Notes: a model not told the origin generated them from the sequence alone. 64,000 nt of DNA from Oreohelix idahoensis (GCA_024509875.1 JAMPIV010010581.1:613907-677906), one strand, 5' to 3'; positions 1 through 11,866 are shown, numbered from the stretch's first letter. Translations and numbers: made by a program.

Positions 1-154
1 AACACTGGTCTAAGTCGAAACGTCCTGAAGCAAACAATGACACATTTCTACAAGTGTTTCTGAAAAACACAGAATGGCGTACACTGCACTGTGAAAGATA
101 AGTTGAACACCGATTAAAATAACACGCAAACATCTTGTTGTGTGTGGCGCATTA

Positions 155-474
155 ACCATTGACCCTAAACATGATACGTTTGACTACAGATTTGACCATT
201 GACCCTAAACATGATAAGTTTGACTACAGATTTGACCATTGACCCTAAACATGATACGTTTGACTACAGATTTGACCATTGACCCTAAACATGATAAGTT
301 TGACTACAGATTTGACCATTGACCCTAAACATGATAAGTTTGACTACAGATTTGACCATTGACCCTAAACATGATAAGTTTGACTACAGATTTGACCATT
401 GACCCTAAACATGATAAGTTTGACTACAGATTTGACCATTGACCCTAAACATGATAAGTTTGACTACAGATTTC
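155..474. repeat. 40-bp minisatellite, 8 copies
   Basis: Eight head-to-tail copies of a 40-bp unit built around ttgaccattgaccctaaac. Copies 1 and 3 read atgatacgtt where the others read atgataagtt; otherwise the copies look identical. Such uniformity suggests recent expansion. No coding potential is evident. Confidence 0.95.
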
Positions 475-1690
475 AAATGAAGTTGAAATGAAATTGAAAG
501 GAATGAAATAACCTCAGGAGAATTAATGTCGTCATCAGGTCAGGCAGCAGACAGAACATAACATAATTCTTCTCTTGTATGTTTTGGTTGCTCCTGTACT
601 AGTAGGACAGTAATAATATTCACATCATTATGATGTACACACCTTAGATTTACACCAATCGTTTGTTTTGCATATAACAAATGGCCGCCTAAGCATCATC
701 AGGCTAAAGAAACCACAAATATTGCACGCCGTCAGCAAGACAACTATGCTGACTTCACGAATCTGTGAGTCAGATGTTTTTGACGCCGCCAAGATGAAGT
801 CATCTTGTCTACGATTGGTGCTGCAGATAACACACATCTAGCTCGCATGGCTGGCACACCTCCAATATGTAGAACTGCCTTGTTTTCCGGAAAAAAAGGT
901 ACTCTTGAAAATCAGCAAGAGGAAACCGCAAAGATCTCACCTTTTGATCACTTGAATATCTCTAGAGGAAGGAACTTCAAATGTGCACGAGAAAGGTTGA
1001 GGTCATGCATGAAAACTGCAGGAAGAAATGCGTTCTTCTCAGACGAGGGAAGACGCTGAAAGGAAGAAAAAATATACCTCTACATCAACAATGAATCATA
1101 GTCTAATGATAGGACACTCCGTACAAAGCGTTGCAACAGGAGAAAATTTATCATCAGAAGTGTTTCGGTACTTATTATCTCTTTTTCTCTCTGGGGGCAG
1201 TGGGTCGATTTGAGTAATGACTCCCAACTTTTAGCATCCGGTTTGTTATACTGTAGTTGTTTTTTTCCCCCCGCTGAAATTCTTTTTCTTCTTCGTCACT
1301 CGCTCTCAAATAATCACATCTATCTTTCTTATAAGGCTGCAAGTTCGTCTCCACATCTATCTCTCTAATAAACCTGTCAGTCTGTCTCAGGCTTCTCACA
1401 TCACCATACAGTTTCTCCCTTAAATAGGTTGGAGAAGGGCAAGCTGTACCCACTTCTCTTTGGTTGTAACTTTCAACTTCACTCCTGCTTTTATCCACTC
1501 TGCCAACTGGAACCAGTTATAACACAACACAGTTTTGTTGTATGTTAGTTACTGTTCTGAATCCCATCGCCCATTACGGTTATGCCTTTTCCGCAGTTTT
1601 GGCAAGTTATTTATGATTGCAACAATAACATGACATGATAACTTTCTTGGATAAGCAATAGTCGGACGAAAGACACGATAAAGCGGTCAA
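475..1690. other. Unassigned sequence
   Basis: Short open frames here (the longest about 107 codons on the minus strand near 1175-1498) show no recognisable domain, codon pattern or start context. I see no repeat shared with the rest of the window and no RNA gene. Confidence 0.5.
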
Positions 1691-1693
1691 TAC

Positions 1694-1900
1694 TTGATTA
1701 TCATCAAAATCCATAATTCTCGCCGTTTGTGCATCGGTCACATCTAAGGGATGCAACTGTGGTTGAAAGTTAGACATTAATTGTATTGTTTCCCTTATAT
1801 GTACTCTCTCGAAAATAGTAACACTCGGCAAAGAAAAGTGTGCACAAAAATATTTATAGAACTGTGGTGATGCACATTGGTTTTTTAAAATACTTTTGAA
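1694..1900 (+). repeat. Dispersed ~205-bp repeat, copy 1
   Basis: This segment, starting near gattatcatcaaaatccata, recurs with few changes at 2859-3069. Both copies run into a T- or A-rich stretch followed by atacttttg. No coding capacity or terminal inverted repeat was recognised; it could be a small non-autonomous transposon or a fragment of a longer repeat. Confidence 0.75.
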
Positions 1901-2104
1901 TAAATAAAATTGCCGTTAGGTATTGGTGCTTTTGAATTTAATTCCCGTCTTATGACGGGATTTACACTAGTAATAAAATAAGTGATGACGTTAGCTTTAT
2001 TTTACTTTTACTAATGCTGGTCAAAGAAAATAAATATAGGTAAACAACAGGCGCTTGTTAGACAGAAAAAGTAGGACACCAGACAACAGACAAGACAAAT
2101 AAGT

Positions 2105-2165
2105 GATAAGCTCACCGGGATTCGAACCAGCGACCATCCAACCCGTGACAAGGCCTTGCTGTGAG
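2105..2165 (-). repeat. tRNA-like B-box fragment (possible SINE head)
   Basis: Read on the minus strand, 2117-2128 gives ggttcgaatccc, a good RNA polymerase III B box. A clear A box and full cloverleaf were not found, so this is more likely a SINE head or tRNA relic than a working tRNA gene. Confidence 0.35.
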
Positions 2166-2519
2166 AGTAAATCGTGAAAGGTCAGACAGCCAATTCATCA
2201 CTCTAAAAAAAAGTTCTTCATTGGCAGTGGTCACATTTTTTCGTGAGACTTTACACAACTACCGAATATAGGACCCATGAACGACCCAGACATTTATTGA
2301 GTCAGCTACTAATACACATTTACCAATTAGCAAGTAAAAAGAAAAAGGTAGTATCATAGCAGATCCTGCTGATGGGAGTAAAGTGGTAGAGACTTTCCTA
2401 TACTGGGTCCAACATCGAGAGGTGTTCCTCGCTGCTTTTCCCTTCCCTAACTGAAGTTCAAAGTGAGGTACCAGTTTACAGCTGGGTAGACTGAAGCGTG
2501 TCGATACTGTCACGGGATT

Positions 2520-3560
2520 TACTCCCCTTACTCTGCAGTGATGGTCCAACAATGGCCAAAACCTAGAGTATCTAATGAGGGTCTTTAAAGGTATCCCACC
2601 TTCGCTCAAGATTATTCCTGGCAGAGTTTTAGATTACTAGAAGGATAACGATGTTTCTATCTCGAGGGAATTTTCATAAGATAATTCAGAAATCAAGAAC
2701 AATGCTGAATTGAAACTGAGCAATTGTTAACTTTGTATCTGCTCGCCGCCTTTTTTGAAGAACTATTATGCATTTTAGCTCGTTCAGGCCCCCAACTGAT
2801 TTAACTCAGTAAAACATTACTTAAAAAGCTCTGTTATAGGTGTTTAAAATGACTGATCCTCATCAAAATCCATAATTCTCACCGTTTGTACATCGGTCAC
2901 ATCTAAGGGATGCAACTGTGTTTGAAAGTTAGACATTAATTGTATTGTTTCCCTTGTATGTACTCTCCCGAAAATAAAAACACTCGACAAAGAAAAATGC
3001 GCAAATGACGGTGTGCACTAAAATATGTATAGAACTGTGGTGATGCACAGTGGTTTTAAAAAAATACTTTTGGGTGCAGTTCACTCAAAATGACTAAGTC
3101 AACAATAAATTTGTATATTTACAGATAACAAAATTTAATAGTCAATTCTCGTTAAGAATTGTAAAAAAATAAGGGTGGGGTGAATTTAGATAAAATCTTG
3201 AAAATGTCTTTACAGGTGATGGTCTAATATTTAAAAATGTTTTCTGGTTTGAAAATAGAGTGTTCATGTGGCAGCTTTGAATGGGTACTTAGTTGCCAGT
3301 AAAATGTCGGCTGCTTTCTGCTCCAGCCGATGCTTGTTCTTTGCAGGTTATGGACTGGTTCACTCTCGTCACTGGTCAAGTCTGGTGGCTGCAACACGTC
3401 CCTCGTAGTATCGTTGAATAATTGCGAAGATGGTCCAGCGTCTGTTAAGACCTGTCTGCTGTAATTTTCTAGCTTTGACTGCAAGGCCACTTATACCACT
3501 CACCTGTCCCACAGATAGCACCACCAGTTGGTACCACCGACCCAAGTTTATTTCGAATTA
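2520..3560. repeat. Long dispersed repeat, copy A (interrupted)
   Basis: Positions 2520-2840 and 3070-3550 match 40692-41480 in the same order (for example tggtccaacaatggccaaaa against tggtccaacagtggtcaaaa). The 2859-3069 segment is absent from the other copy, so it looks like an insertion in this one. The family is unidentified; no coding domain is visible. Confidence 0.65.
2859..3069 (+). repeat. Dispersed ~205-bp repeat, copy 2, inside the longer repeat
   Basis: Near-copy of 1694-1900 interrupting the longer repeat whose uninterrupted version is at 40692-41480. Its presence at two sites and absence from the empty version supports mobility. I could not define a clean target duplication by eye. 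Confidence 0.65.
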
Positions 3561-4320
3561 CAAACTGACTTCTGGCTGAGAGAAATAGTTGAGACAACTT
3601 GACTAAGATGCCTCTTACACGTGGTCTGGGGTATTACTTTGCAAATAGAATCCCACTGTGACTTAGTGTTCAAGATCCTAGGTTTTCAGACTTTCCGTAT
3701 TAATGAAAGTAGAGTTTTTCCAGGGATACAAGTCCACAAGATGCTCAAACACGTTGTCCAGTCCTTTAAAGTGAAATCCCGATTTAATTCCTTACTCTGG
3801 CTTGTCTGGCCACCTTCTTAAAGAGTTAAATTTTACAGTGCGATAAACTCATATGGCGCTAAATTATAAGGCAACATTCGGGCCACATCCATATTGCTAC
3901 TATACGACAAGACTCCAATCAGAAATGTTGTATTTTTACATTTCAAATGCCAAGCCAATAGCATGCAAGATGCGTATATTTCCCTTCTTCTCACGAAAAA
4001 ATTCTTGCGTAACAAACGCACAAATAAATGTGTTGTTTACAATCGCCATATATGGTATGCCAGCTTCCGTCTATTATCGATCATGTTTACACTCACAACT
4101 TTACAATTTCTTCTCAGATTGATATTTTCTGTAATTATCATCACAGGTAACTTCGAGGGTAGTGATTGCATCACTTATCAGACACTCCGTCGCCTTTGTT
4201 AACGCTGAAGCGACACACCCCGATTGACTAGTCTGTACGGAAGTATGTTGCGCAATCGGAAACAAACAATTCATGCCTGAAGCCAATCTGGTGCAATCAC
4301 TTAAGCGATTACATTTAATC
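3561..4320. other. Unassigned sequence
   Basis: Only short overlapping frames without recognisable motifs (the longest about 102 codons on the plus strand at 3894-4202). No repeat or RNA gene recognised. Confidence 0.4.
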
Positions 4321-4409
4321 CTTAAGGATGGTCAATGACGCCTTGACCTGATACGACTGAAAGTGTGACAGGGGAACAGATTTCTATGCTCCAAAATGAG
4401 AAATGAGTA

Positions 4410-4471
4410 GATAATGGCAGAGAGAGAGGGAGAGAAAGAGAGAGAGAGAGAGAGAAAGAGAAAGAGAAAAT
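4410..4471. repeat. Interrupted (GA)n microsatellite
   Basis: Purine-only run of ga and gaaa units. The serine/leucine-rich minus-strand frames across it are products of this repeat and not genes. Confidence 0.9.
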
Positions 4472-4494
4472 GCGTAAAAGAGAAAGACCAATTA

Positions 4495-4558
4495 TGTGAC
4501 AGATGCCGTGAATCGAACCCGGCACCTTTGCCGCGAACGACCAGCACTCTAACCACTA
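4495..4558 (-). repeat. tRNA-derived SINE head
   Basis: On the minus strand the order is tagtggttagagtgctgg (A-box region, 4541-4558), then the complement of gaatcgaaccc (B box, 4510-4520). The spacing is that of a tRNA internal promoter. The following minus-strand sequence runs into the GA microsatellite, so the SINE body is not defined. A tRNA pseudogene is the alternative. Confidence 0.55.
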
Positions 4559-4849
4559 TGTTAATCGGACGCTACTAGCAAGTGTAAACCAAATAAATGC
4601 CGAAATACTTGTGTCGAAGAAAATAAACAACAAAAGATAGAAGAAAAAACAGTAAGGATATTGTACATAAGGAGATAGTTCTGACGATAAAATAAAACTC
4701 ACATTAGATAAGACAAAGAATAACGAGGCTGAAAGAAATGACCCGATGCTGACGTAGTTGTAAGCAAAATTTAACAATGAAACAAACGCCAGCGTGATAA
4801 CTAGCTACTGCCATGCCATGACGACTAGTCAGTTGATCAACTCGACACT

Positions 4850-4990
4850 GAATAACGAAAGGGTTGGATTAAACCATGGACGACCCAGAGTTCTCTGGGA
4901 GGACAACATTAGATTATCTCTAAAGGACCATATAGAAACATGGACAATGAACAAAACAATTGGAAGAAAGAATTTAGGCTCTCGAGATGT
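4850..4990 (+). mobile_element. LINE C-terminal fragment
   Basis: The translation at 4865-4960 contains GRPRVLWEDNIRLSLKD, closely matching the C-terminal tail encoded by the LINE at 42694-44827 (GRPKVRWEDNIRQSLKDRG). It is a small internal relic without the TAAG-type 3' tail of that family. Confidence 0.6.
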
Positions 4991-5000
4991 GGATATATAG

Positions 5001-5700
5001 AAGAAGAGACACATTTTATGGACAGAAAAGAAAACAAATGAAGAGGTCCTATAAAACAAAGGAATGACAAGATAATTAATTAAGGATATCCTAATTAGGC
5101 ATCTAACATATTTTGGCATTTATAATAAGACTTAACACTTCGAAGAGGACCATAATTGAAGGAAGAGTTGAAGGCAACCGTGTGTCGTATAGTAGGTCAA
5201 TCTTTATCGCTCTATCTTTTCCAACATCTTTCTTAATTTTATTTTCTCCCACATTGAGCTCTTTTATCGGTGTTAAAGTAATCTTTATTACTCCCGACTT
5301 GTATCTAAAGTGTAACTTAACACTCCGTTGATTCAGTTTCCCACCTTGTTAAATACATCTGGTTTCATCATAATCTTGGGAAACACACCTGGCTATAGAA
5401 CGATTTCTTTTTATACATACGTCCCTGTGCAGATATCGTCAGACATACCACCTTGGAGTATTGAATATTTTGGGAGACACGCGGCTGACACCACATGGTA
5501 GTCTATTCATGGCTAAGCCGCTGTTTAAACAAACGACGGTCATCGCGCACAATACAATGGACACACGCAAACAATAAACTCTGGGCGTTGGGCATCAAGG
5601 GCCAGTGACACGGACTACAACCTTTGTTTCCAGATAGTAGCCGACGGTAGAAGGATAGGAATCTTAGACATGAAACCGGGAGATTAAAAGGTCGCCGCAT
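5001..5700. other. Unassigned sequence
   Basis: AT-rich sequence without a convincing open frame, repeat match or RNA gene. The next LINE fragment begins abruptly at about 5703. Confidence 0.4.
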
Positions 5701-5702
5701 GC

Positions 5703-6128
5703 ATGGGACCAGACGGCGGGGCAGGCAGAGACATCAATGTCAGAATGAATAAGGCAAGAACAGCCTTCTTTAGCCTAAACAACATCTGGAAGTCCTCCCA
5801 ATACAGCACAAGCACAAAATTAAGATTATATCAGAGCTGTGTGCTTTCTGTGCTTCTCTATGGTGCAGAATGCTGGAGAGTTACAAAGAAGGAAATGTCG
5901 AAATTGTCCTCTTTTCACACAACATGCCTAAGAAAAATTTACCGAATCTTTTGGCCAAATACCATCACTAACCAAGATCTGCTTACTCGTAGCAAGCAAG
6001 AGGACATGCACACCATCATAGCTGGCAGACGCTGGAGCTGGGTTGGTCATGTCCTCAGAAGAGACCCCGATGCCATCACAAGAACAGCTATGCTTTGGAC
6101 CCCTGAAGGAAAACGAAAGAGAAGCTGA
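5703..6128 (+). pseudogene. LINE RT C-terminal domain fragment
   Basis: About 141 codons cover the region after the RT palm and thumb. It shows SVLLYGAECWRVTKKEM, a CLRKIYRIFWPNTITNQDLL stretch and WSWVGHVLRRDPDAITRTAM, the conserved tail of many EN-type LINE proteins. The catalytic FADD box is upstream of the truncation and absent. The frame ends at a TGA at 6126-6128, where relatives in the window continue (the downstream codons still read as a proline/lysine/tryptophan-rich tail), so the stop is probably a CGA-to-TGA-type change. The fragment is non-functional. Confidence 0.85.
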
Positions 6129-6325
6129 CCAAAAACAACCTGGCGGAGGACTGTGGAGGCTGAGATGTAAAGAATGAACCGGAGTTGGGGCACTGTACGA
6201 AGGATGGCCACCGACCGAGCAAAGTGGAATCAATTTGTTGTTGCCCTACAAGACGCCACTAGGCGTGATGGCCACTGACTGCTTTGACGGTCGGCGGCTA
6301 AAGATCAAAGAAGAAGAAGAAGAAT
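5703..6325 (+). mobile_element. 5'-truncated LINE with (GAA)n tail
   Basis: This is the 3' end of a non-LTR retrotransposon: the C-terminal part of the RT polyprotein, a short 3' region (ccctacaagacgccactagg) and a tail of GAA repeats at about 6307-6325. The same 3' terminus recurs at 38310-38740 and at 51952-52162. Loss of everything 5' is the usual result of incomplete target-primed reverse transcription. The clade is uncertain; the tail region resembles RTE- or CR1-type LINEs. Confidence 0.85.
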
Positions 6326-9080
6326 GCACTCTTAAGCGCAATTTATGAAGCAGACTCCATAGTCACAAATTGAGTCGTATATACAGATATCAAGTGCAAC
6401 TTACTCCAAAGTATATCTTGAAAATCAAGCGTAAATACTCAAGGTGATGAGTCTACATGCCAAAATCATTTCGTGACGATCTCCAGTCCGGCCAGTAACA
6501 TTTGGGGATCAGACAACAGACATTGTTCGTTCATTCGACAACTGTCAACTGTTTGTCAACGCAACAGAGATATTGTCAAACATTGAAGGACTGTATGTCG
6601 TCAACGTTCTCAATACAACAAACGTTTTCATCAGAACGTCCTCGTCTTAGAGATAACCCACTCAACATAACTTATAACTACCTTGGACATTCTATGCATA
6701 CATGTGAATCATCCTACCCGGGTGAAGCATTTAGAGACACATGGACTGTGTAGATTACATCATGTCGCTTCACATAGGTTCCTTCTTCTATTTAACTAAC
6801 TACAATATTAATATCTCATCTGTGTCTTTTTGTGTGAATCGTCTTTCACCATCCTCACGTTCTAATTACTACTAACCTTATATGTGTAGATATTTAATTA
6901 ATAAACCCAATAATCGTTTGACCATTATCTAGTTCGTTAATGTATCACTCGTGTTGTCGGTGTTAAATATTTACATATAGGTAAATTTCTACACTCAGAT
7001 GAGGTTGGGGGCTTTTTCTGTTACGGGATCTAAGGGCAGAAGCTAAGGTCATTGGGAAACAGAACTCTTTCCGTAATTCACTAGAAAACACTGTCCAGTG
7101 GAAAGCATTCGCATTCCCTTCTTCTTGTCTTTATCTCGAATAGGTCTCTGTTCTTTCTTAACGAGCCAATTTCTGGAGACCTTTTTCATAATATTTCAAA
7201 GGCTATTTCCGGCGAAAACTACTGTGTGTAGTAAAATGCACCGTTTTTAACCCTCCAACTCAAATTATAATGATAATACTGTATTTGAATTTTGTTCCAA
7301 TACGCCAAGATAGCTACCATTACCCTACCCTACTCATATTTTTCAAAAGTCCAAATCTAGTGACGTAAAGTTACCGTTTATAACCCGCTACTATAAGAAG
7401 TTGAAGATTGTCAAGGACGATAAAATCTAATGCAAAATATTGGACACTCCTTGAATTTTTTTTAACTAACGTATTCTAAGAATCTATTATTAGTTACAAC
7501 ATGCGACAGTTGCCGTTAGACGTCGTTTTTCCAGAACGTCGCATTTTCAAAAAACGCCAACGAGAGGCATGCGATTTGAAACTATTAACGCCACGCGAGG
7601 GTACCCATCCCCGATTACCAAAGGTTTTTCGTTACTCCGTACTAAATTTTAAATATAACATGAAACCGTTTTGGAAGACGGCCAACACCTGTTTCTTTAA
7701 AAAAAAAAGTCGGGAGACAGAGAGAGAGAGGGGGGGTTAGTATGGAAAAAGTCTAAACCCACTTGGGTATTTTCAAACTGAAACTAACGAACACATGAGT
7801 GCAGGGGAGCGAATGGGACTAAAGAAAGACAGAAAACGTAGATAATGTTATGCATTCTATAGAAGGATGAATAAAAAGGAAAAGACAGAATGGAATTAAA
7901 AGCAATAATGTTGTTTATTCAATACTATACTATTTCCCATAAAAACGAATCTAGACTTATAAATAAAGAGAAAAGTACAAAGATGAAAACTTAGATAAAG
8001 ACGTAGATGAAAATATACTGGCTAGATAAAGGACACTCGCCTGATTAATAATCACTTTTCATCTTTTAGATAGCTTCAAAAGTGACTGAGTTATCGCATA
8101 AAATAAAAATTTGCCAACAGACAGACGATCACACTGATATCCCAGCTCAATTTAAAAGTAACATTTTTCTAGTCGTTGCTTGGAAACAAGTCACATTGAC
8201 TTGCCTCATTTGATAGACACTACTAGGAGGAGGGGAGAGGTATAACTTTGAAGTTTTGCCAGCGTAAGCGACACTTAGTCTAAACAGTAATGTTAGGATC
8301 AGATGGACGAACTTATTGATAAACGTACATAAATGTTTGGGATTTTCCAAAAAAAAATGTTTGGAATTTTCAAAAAAAAAAAAAAGAGTCAAAGCGGAGT
8401 AGTTTAAACTGATTGGTTAATGTTAGAATAGACATAGGGAGAATAAAACTAGCGCTTCTGCGATGCAGGGTACCACTTGTCCAATAATTTCCTACACGGA
8501 AGGTTCAAAGCAATTAGTGACCATAATTGCCTTTGCATCTGAGGCAGCAGCTGTCTAAAAGTGACCATTGACAGCCTGTTAAACCTTAACATAGTGTGTG
8601 ATTATTTCATTGATTGCGGTAAGATGAATAACCTTTTTAATACATTAATTGATGTAGAGGCCAACCCAGATAGGGCGCCATAACATTGTGTGTGTACGAC
8701 ATTTTGCCTTTGTGGAAGATTGCGACATACTAGGAGCAGAGGCATGTCTAAGCAGACTTAGGAAGCAAATCAAACTAAATTTGAGTTGAATATTGTCATA
8801 CATATTTTGACTGTAAGACCAGAAAGTCACTGGCAGGCCTATTGGTGTATTAACTTTGAAGAAAAGAAAAGATTGTATTTCAGCTGAAGAAGAAGATGAT
8901 GTATATTGACAGGGGCGTTGAGACTATGTGGAAAAGAAGATACCCGCTGTTATGAGGAAGTCACAATAAAGTTAAAGACTGTAGCTAATTTAGTTAGCTA
9001 TTATATCTGATCACAATACTTGTTTAATGATGTTAAATTGGTAGTGGTGGAGATAGTCAGCTGGAGACTTAGGGATGCTT
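6326..9080. other. Unassigned sequence upstream of element 1
   Basis: About 2.7 kb of AT-rich DNA with scattered A/T homopolymers. Frames such as 7501-7740 and 8147-8392 are short and motif-free. No repeat partner elsewhere in the window was recognised. Confidence 0.4.
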
Positions 9081-9085
9081 GTTCC

Positions 9086-9371
9086 TGTTGAGGATTGTTT
9101 CATGCTTACAGGCATTTGGATTTGAGCTCGTTCGGAATGACTGTATCATGGAACACCTCAAATGAATAGACATATATTTTATCGACCGATGTCGATGATT
9201 GTTGCATGTGTGCAGGCATTTGAGATTGGCCAACTCGAATTGCTGCACCATGGAACATTGCAATTGAATAGAGTAAAGACATAGTATGCATATCTCTATG
9301 CATGACGTATATGTCTTGGTAACGTCATTCGACTTGTGGGTTTTGACCCCTACGGCAGTGTGTTTCAGAAG
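9086..9371 (+). repeat. Element 1 5' LTR, left part
   Basis: Matches 18039-18324 base for base in length (286 bp), with about seven substitutions. It starts with TG straight after the gttcc duplication and stops at agaag, where the solo LTR is inserted. Taken alone it looks like an orphan repeat; its identity becomes clear only when joined across the insertion to 10889-11851. Confidence 0.92.
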
Positions 9372-10883
9372 TGTAAAGTGTATATGTTTGACTGGCCACT
9401 ACTGTAGAATAATAACTATTTAGTGGTGTATTGTGTCTCTGCAGCGTTACCAGGCATGCTGTAAGGTACTGCTTTCATTCTCCTTACGCAAACCAGTGGC
9501 GAATCTGATGGAGGCTCCAGGGGGAGCAAAGGTCAACTCAACCGACGCAGGGTTGTATCTAGTGTCCATGTTGATGTAGTGTGAGAGTGGAAAATACGCG
9601 AATGGTGTACTGTTCGATGTAATTGACACTTGATAATGTTTCACTCACACTCTTGTACAAGTCAATGATGTTAGGAACTGCTGTTGACGTTTCTATGCTT
9701 TTAATAATGACGCACACATTTGGACAGCACGGAAGACAGTCATGAGTATGTTGACATAGCAAATCATTAGGTAGTAGAATAGTAGTACATTTCATGCAGC
9801 ATTCAATATAAGATAGTCACTCAATGTTCTGGCGGACTATTGCCATACCCCTAACTGACTGAACGCATCAGTGGGTATGTGTGTGTAAACATACAAAGAG
9901 TTCACTGGACGAACCTTTTCTTTGGCTAAGTTCTCCAGCTGTATATATTAAATATTTAGGTAACAAAGTTAAACCACGATAGGGGTTTAATCTTAATGAG
10001 ATCTCCGTGCCACTGTCTGAATAATAAGATTCATGGTCCGTTCTCTGGACAGTGATCCATAATGATGACAGAAATACAACATGGCTTCCTTCCCTGAGTT
10101 TTCGCTCACTCGCCCAGCGGGAGGATAATCATAAGCCAGAGTTAATTCATAACTTGAATATATAGACTTTCCTAGAGTTTCCATACAGTCCCTTAGTCAG
10201 AAGGTTGCTTCATAAAGACATAAGCGCTGATGGAACCTGTCATCTTCATCAATCTATATTTAAACGACCAACGATGCTCGAAAATACGATGTTTCATCTA
10301 GGTCTAACCATAAGGAGATCATCAAAGGAAAAAGGGTCTGGCTTTACCTGGAGTCCGAATCTAAACATAATGAAATACATGAGAAGAGTCTCTGACATAA
10401 CACTCTCGCAGAGACATTCCTTCCCTATGGAAAAATCATCCATCAATCACTTTAAACCTTTAACAGGACCAGCCCTTGAAAAAACACAGCCATTTATCGG
10501 CGGCTACTTCGGAACTCACTACAACTCTCTAGGACAACGAATACCTCCGCCAGAGTTCGGTATAGTCCGACCTTAGCATACGAAGATATACAATATAGGA
10601 CTGAATCTTCTTGTACTAGACAAGTAATACATATAAATTCAGGCCATAAACATATTGAACAAGATCAATCTATTTTCTGGCCCTAATCAAATGAGAAATA
10701 CATAAATTCGGTATTAATCCGCGCAATCAATATTCAAGGGGAGATCATCCACATAATCAAAAGTATAAATTAAATCATGGGTGATCTAACTTTGACTAAA
10801 ACCAAAGTAATCTCTTTTTTTTCATATCACCAAGTCATATCGTAATTTTTGTAATCCGTGCATTCAAAAATATGTATGCAACA
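9372..10883 (+). mobile_element. Solo LTR (family B, copy 1) nested in element 1 LTR
   Basis: A 1512-bp insertion beginning tgtaaagtg and ending gcaaca (TG...CA), flanked by perfect 5-bp direct repeats agaag at 9367-9371 and 10884-10888. These are the marks of LTR-retrotransposon integration followed by LTR-LTR recombination. Divergent relatives are at 28450-29982 (plus) and 56929-58412 (minus). Shared blocks include aatacgcgaatg, tcatgggtgat and the atccgtgc...gcaaca end. It encodes no recognisable protein; the frame at 10205-10576 is not supported. Confidence 0.88.
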
Positions 10884-11087
10884 AGAAGTGTGGCCATTGC
10901 CACTTATATTGTGTGGTATAACCACTTACAAGTGTGTGGCGTCGTCCACTTATTAGTTGTGTTGGCTGGGAAGCCACTTGAGCAGTGTATTTCGTGGATC
11001 AAACGTAAGGCGTATCGTTCCTAACGCAGTTTGTATAATTATGGCAGATTAGCCTGGCGTGGTATGTCAAAGGAACATTATGGTACT

Positions 11088-11240
11088 AGCAATAGTGTAA
11101 GACTAGTATAGATGGATATTATATAGCTAGCAGTAGACGTAAGACTAGCTTAAGAAGTGTATTGCGAAACTAGCAGGATAATTAAGTCTAGTGCAAAAGG
11201 CTATTGTATAAACTAGCGACGGGAGTAAGTCTAGTTAGCC
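11088..11240 (+). promoter_or_regulatory. Degenerate ~40-bp repeats in the element 1 LTR
   Basis: Four imperfect units, each with an actagc-type core followed by taagactag or taagtctag, lie upstream of the TATA box. The same array is in the 3' LTR at about 18522-18675. Repeated motifs in a U3 region are often transcription-factor sites; that role is inference here. Confidence 0.45.
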
Positions 11241-11691
11241 TCTGAATTTATGCCAAAGGACATTGGCCGTTTAAAAAGGAACTGACCTCTAACCAGAACT
11301 CTAGATAGAGATTAATGAACATGTGTTAATGAAATAACGAGAACTCTTGCAGAACGTACATGAATGTGATGTGACTTTTGTTCCCATGTAGTTGGTGTCT
11401 GCTCATGGAATGAAATTATTAATTAAATATTTTGAGTCGTCAAAATCACGGTCTTATCAACTGACGTATTCTGAGTTGAGTTAAATGCTGTTTATATTCA
11501 ACTAATCATGACCAGTGATAATTAGAACCTGAACACACTGCATCTCACACTGCTAATATAATCAATAAGACAAGAGACTAATACAGGTCAGTCAATGGTC
11601 GAATATTTAATATGAAACATGTTCAGCTAATGAGGCATCACACGGGTTAAAGCAGACAATATCGATACCAACGGACAGTATTACGGAATCC

Positions 11692-11698
11692 TATAAAA
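11692..11698 (+). promoter_or_regulatory. TATA box of element 1 LTR
   Basis: tataaaa, about 155 bp before the LTR end, in both LTRs (11692 and 19128). Position and sequence fit the core promoter of the retroelement. Confidence 0.6.
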
Positions 11699-11854
11699 GT
11701 GATATAAGAACCCGAAGGACTTCGACTGTAGGAACAGAATACACATATAACAATTTGGTCATCCTAAATACTTGATGTCATAAATAGAAGCCCCACAACA
11801 ACCGGCGTTAGAAGTATTCTTCAACAGACTGGTTAAAAGAAGTCCTTAACAAAC

Positions 11855-11866
11855 TGGTGTCAGAGG
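11855..11866 (+). promoter_or_regulatory. Primer binding site, Leu-tRNA-like
   Basis: tggtgtcagagg lies 3 bases after the LTR. tggtgtcaga complements the 3' end of many animal leucine tRNAs (which end ...tgacacca). The match weakens after about 11 bases, so priming by tRNA-Leu is likely but not certain. Confidence 0.6.

Larger units (their letters stand above)
10889..11851 (+). repeat. Element 1 5' LTR, right part
   Basis: 963 bp matching 18325-19287 with only a few substitutions (for example tatgtcaaagg against tatgccaaagg). It holds a TATA-like box, tataaaa, at 11692-11698, so transcription probably starts about 25-30 bp downstream and the R region begins near 11720. It ends cttaaca just before the primer site. 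Confidence 0.92.

Noticed and set aside
155..474. CRISPR-like array
   Set aside because: Units are contiguous 40-bp tandem copies without unique spacers, and the DNA is animal in character.
2105..2165. Functional tRNA gene on the minus strand
   Set aside because: Only the B box is convincing; acceptor stem pairing and an A box were not found.
4322..4556. Ser/Leu/Phe-rich minus-strand proteins resembling membrane segments
   Set aside because: They are translations of the GA microsatellite.
10205..10576. 123-codon open frame
   Set aside because: It lies wholly inside the solo LTR 9372-10883, has no domain, and its counterpart is not open in the related LTRs.
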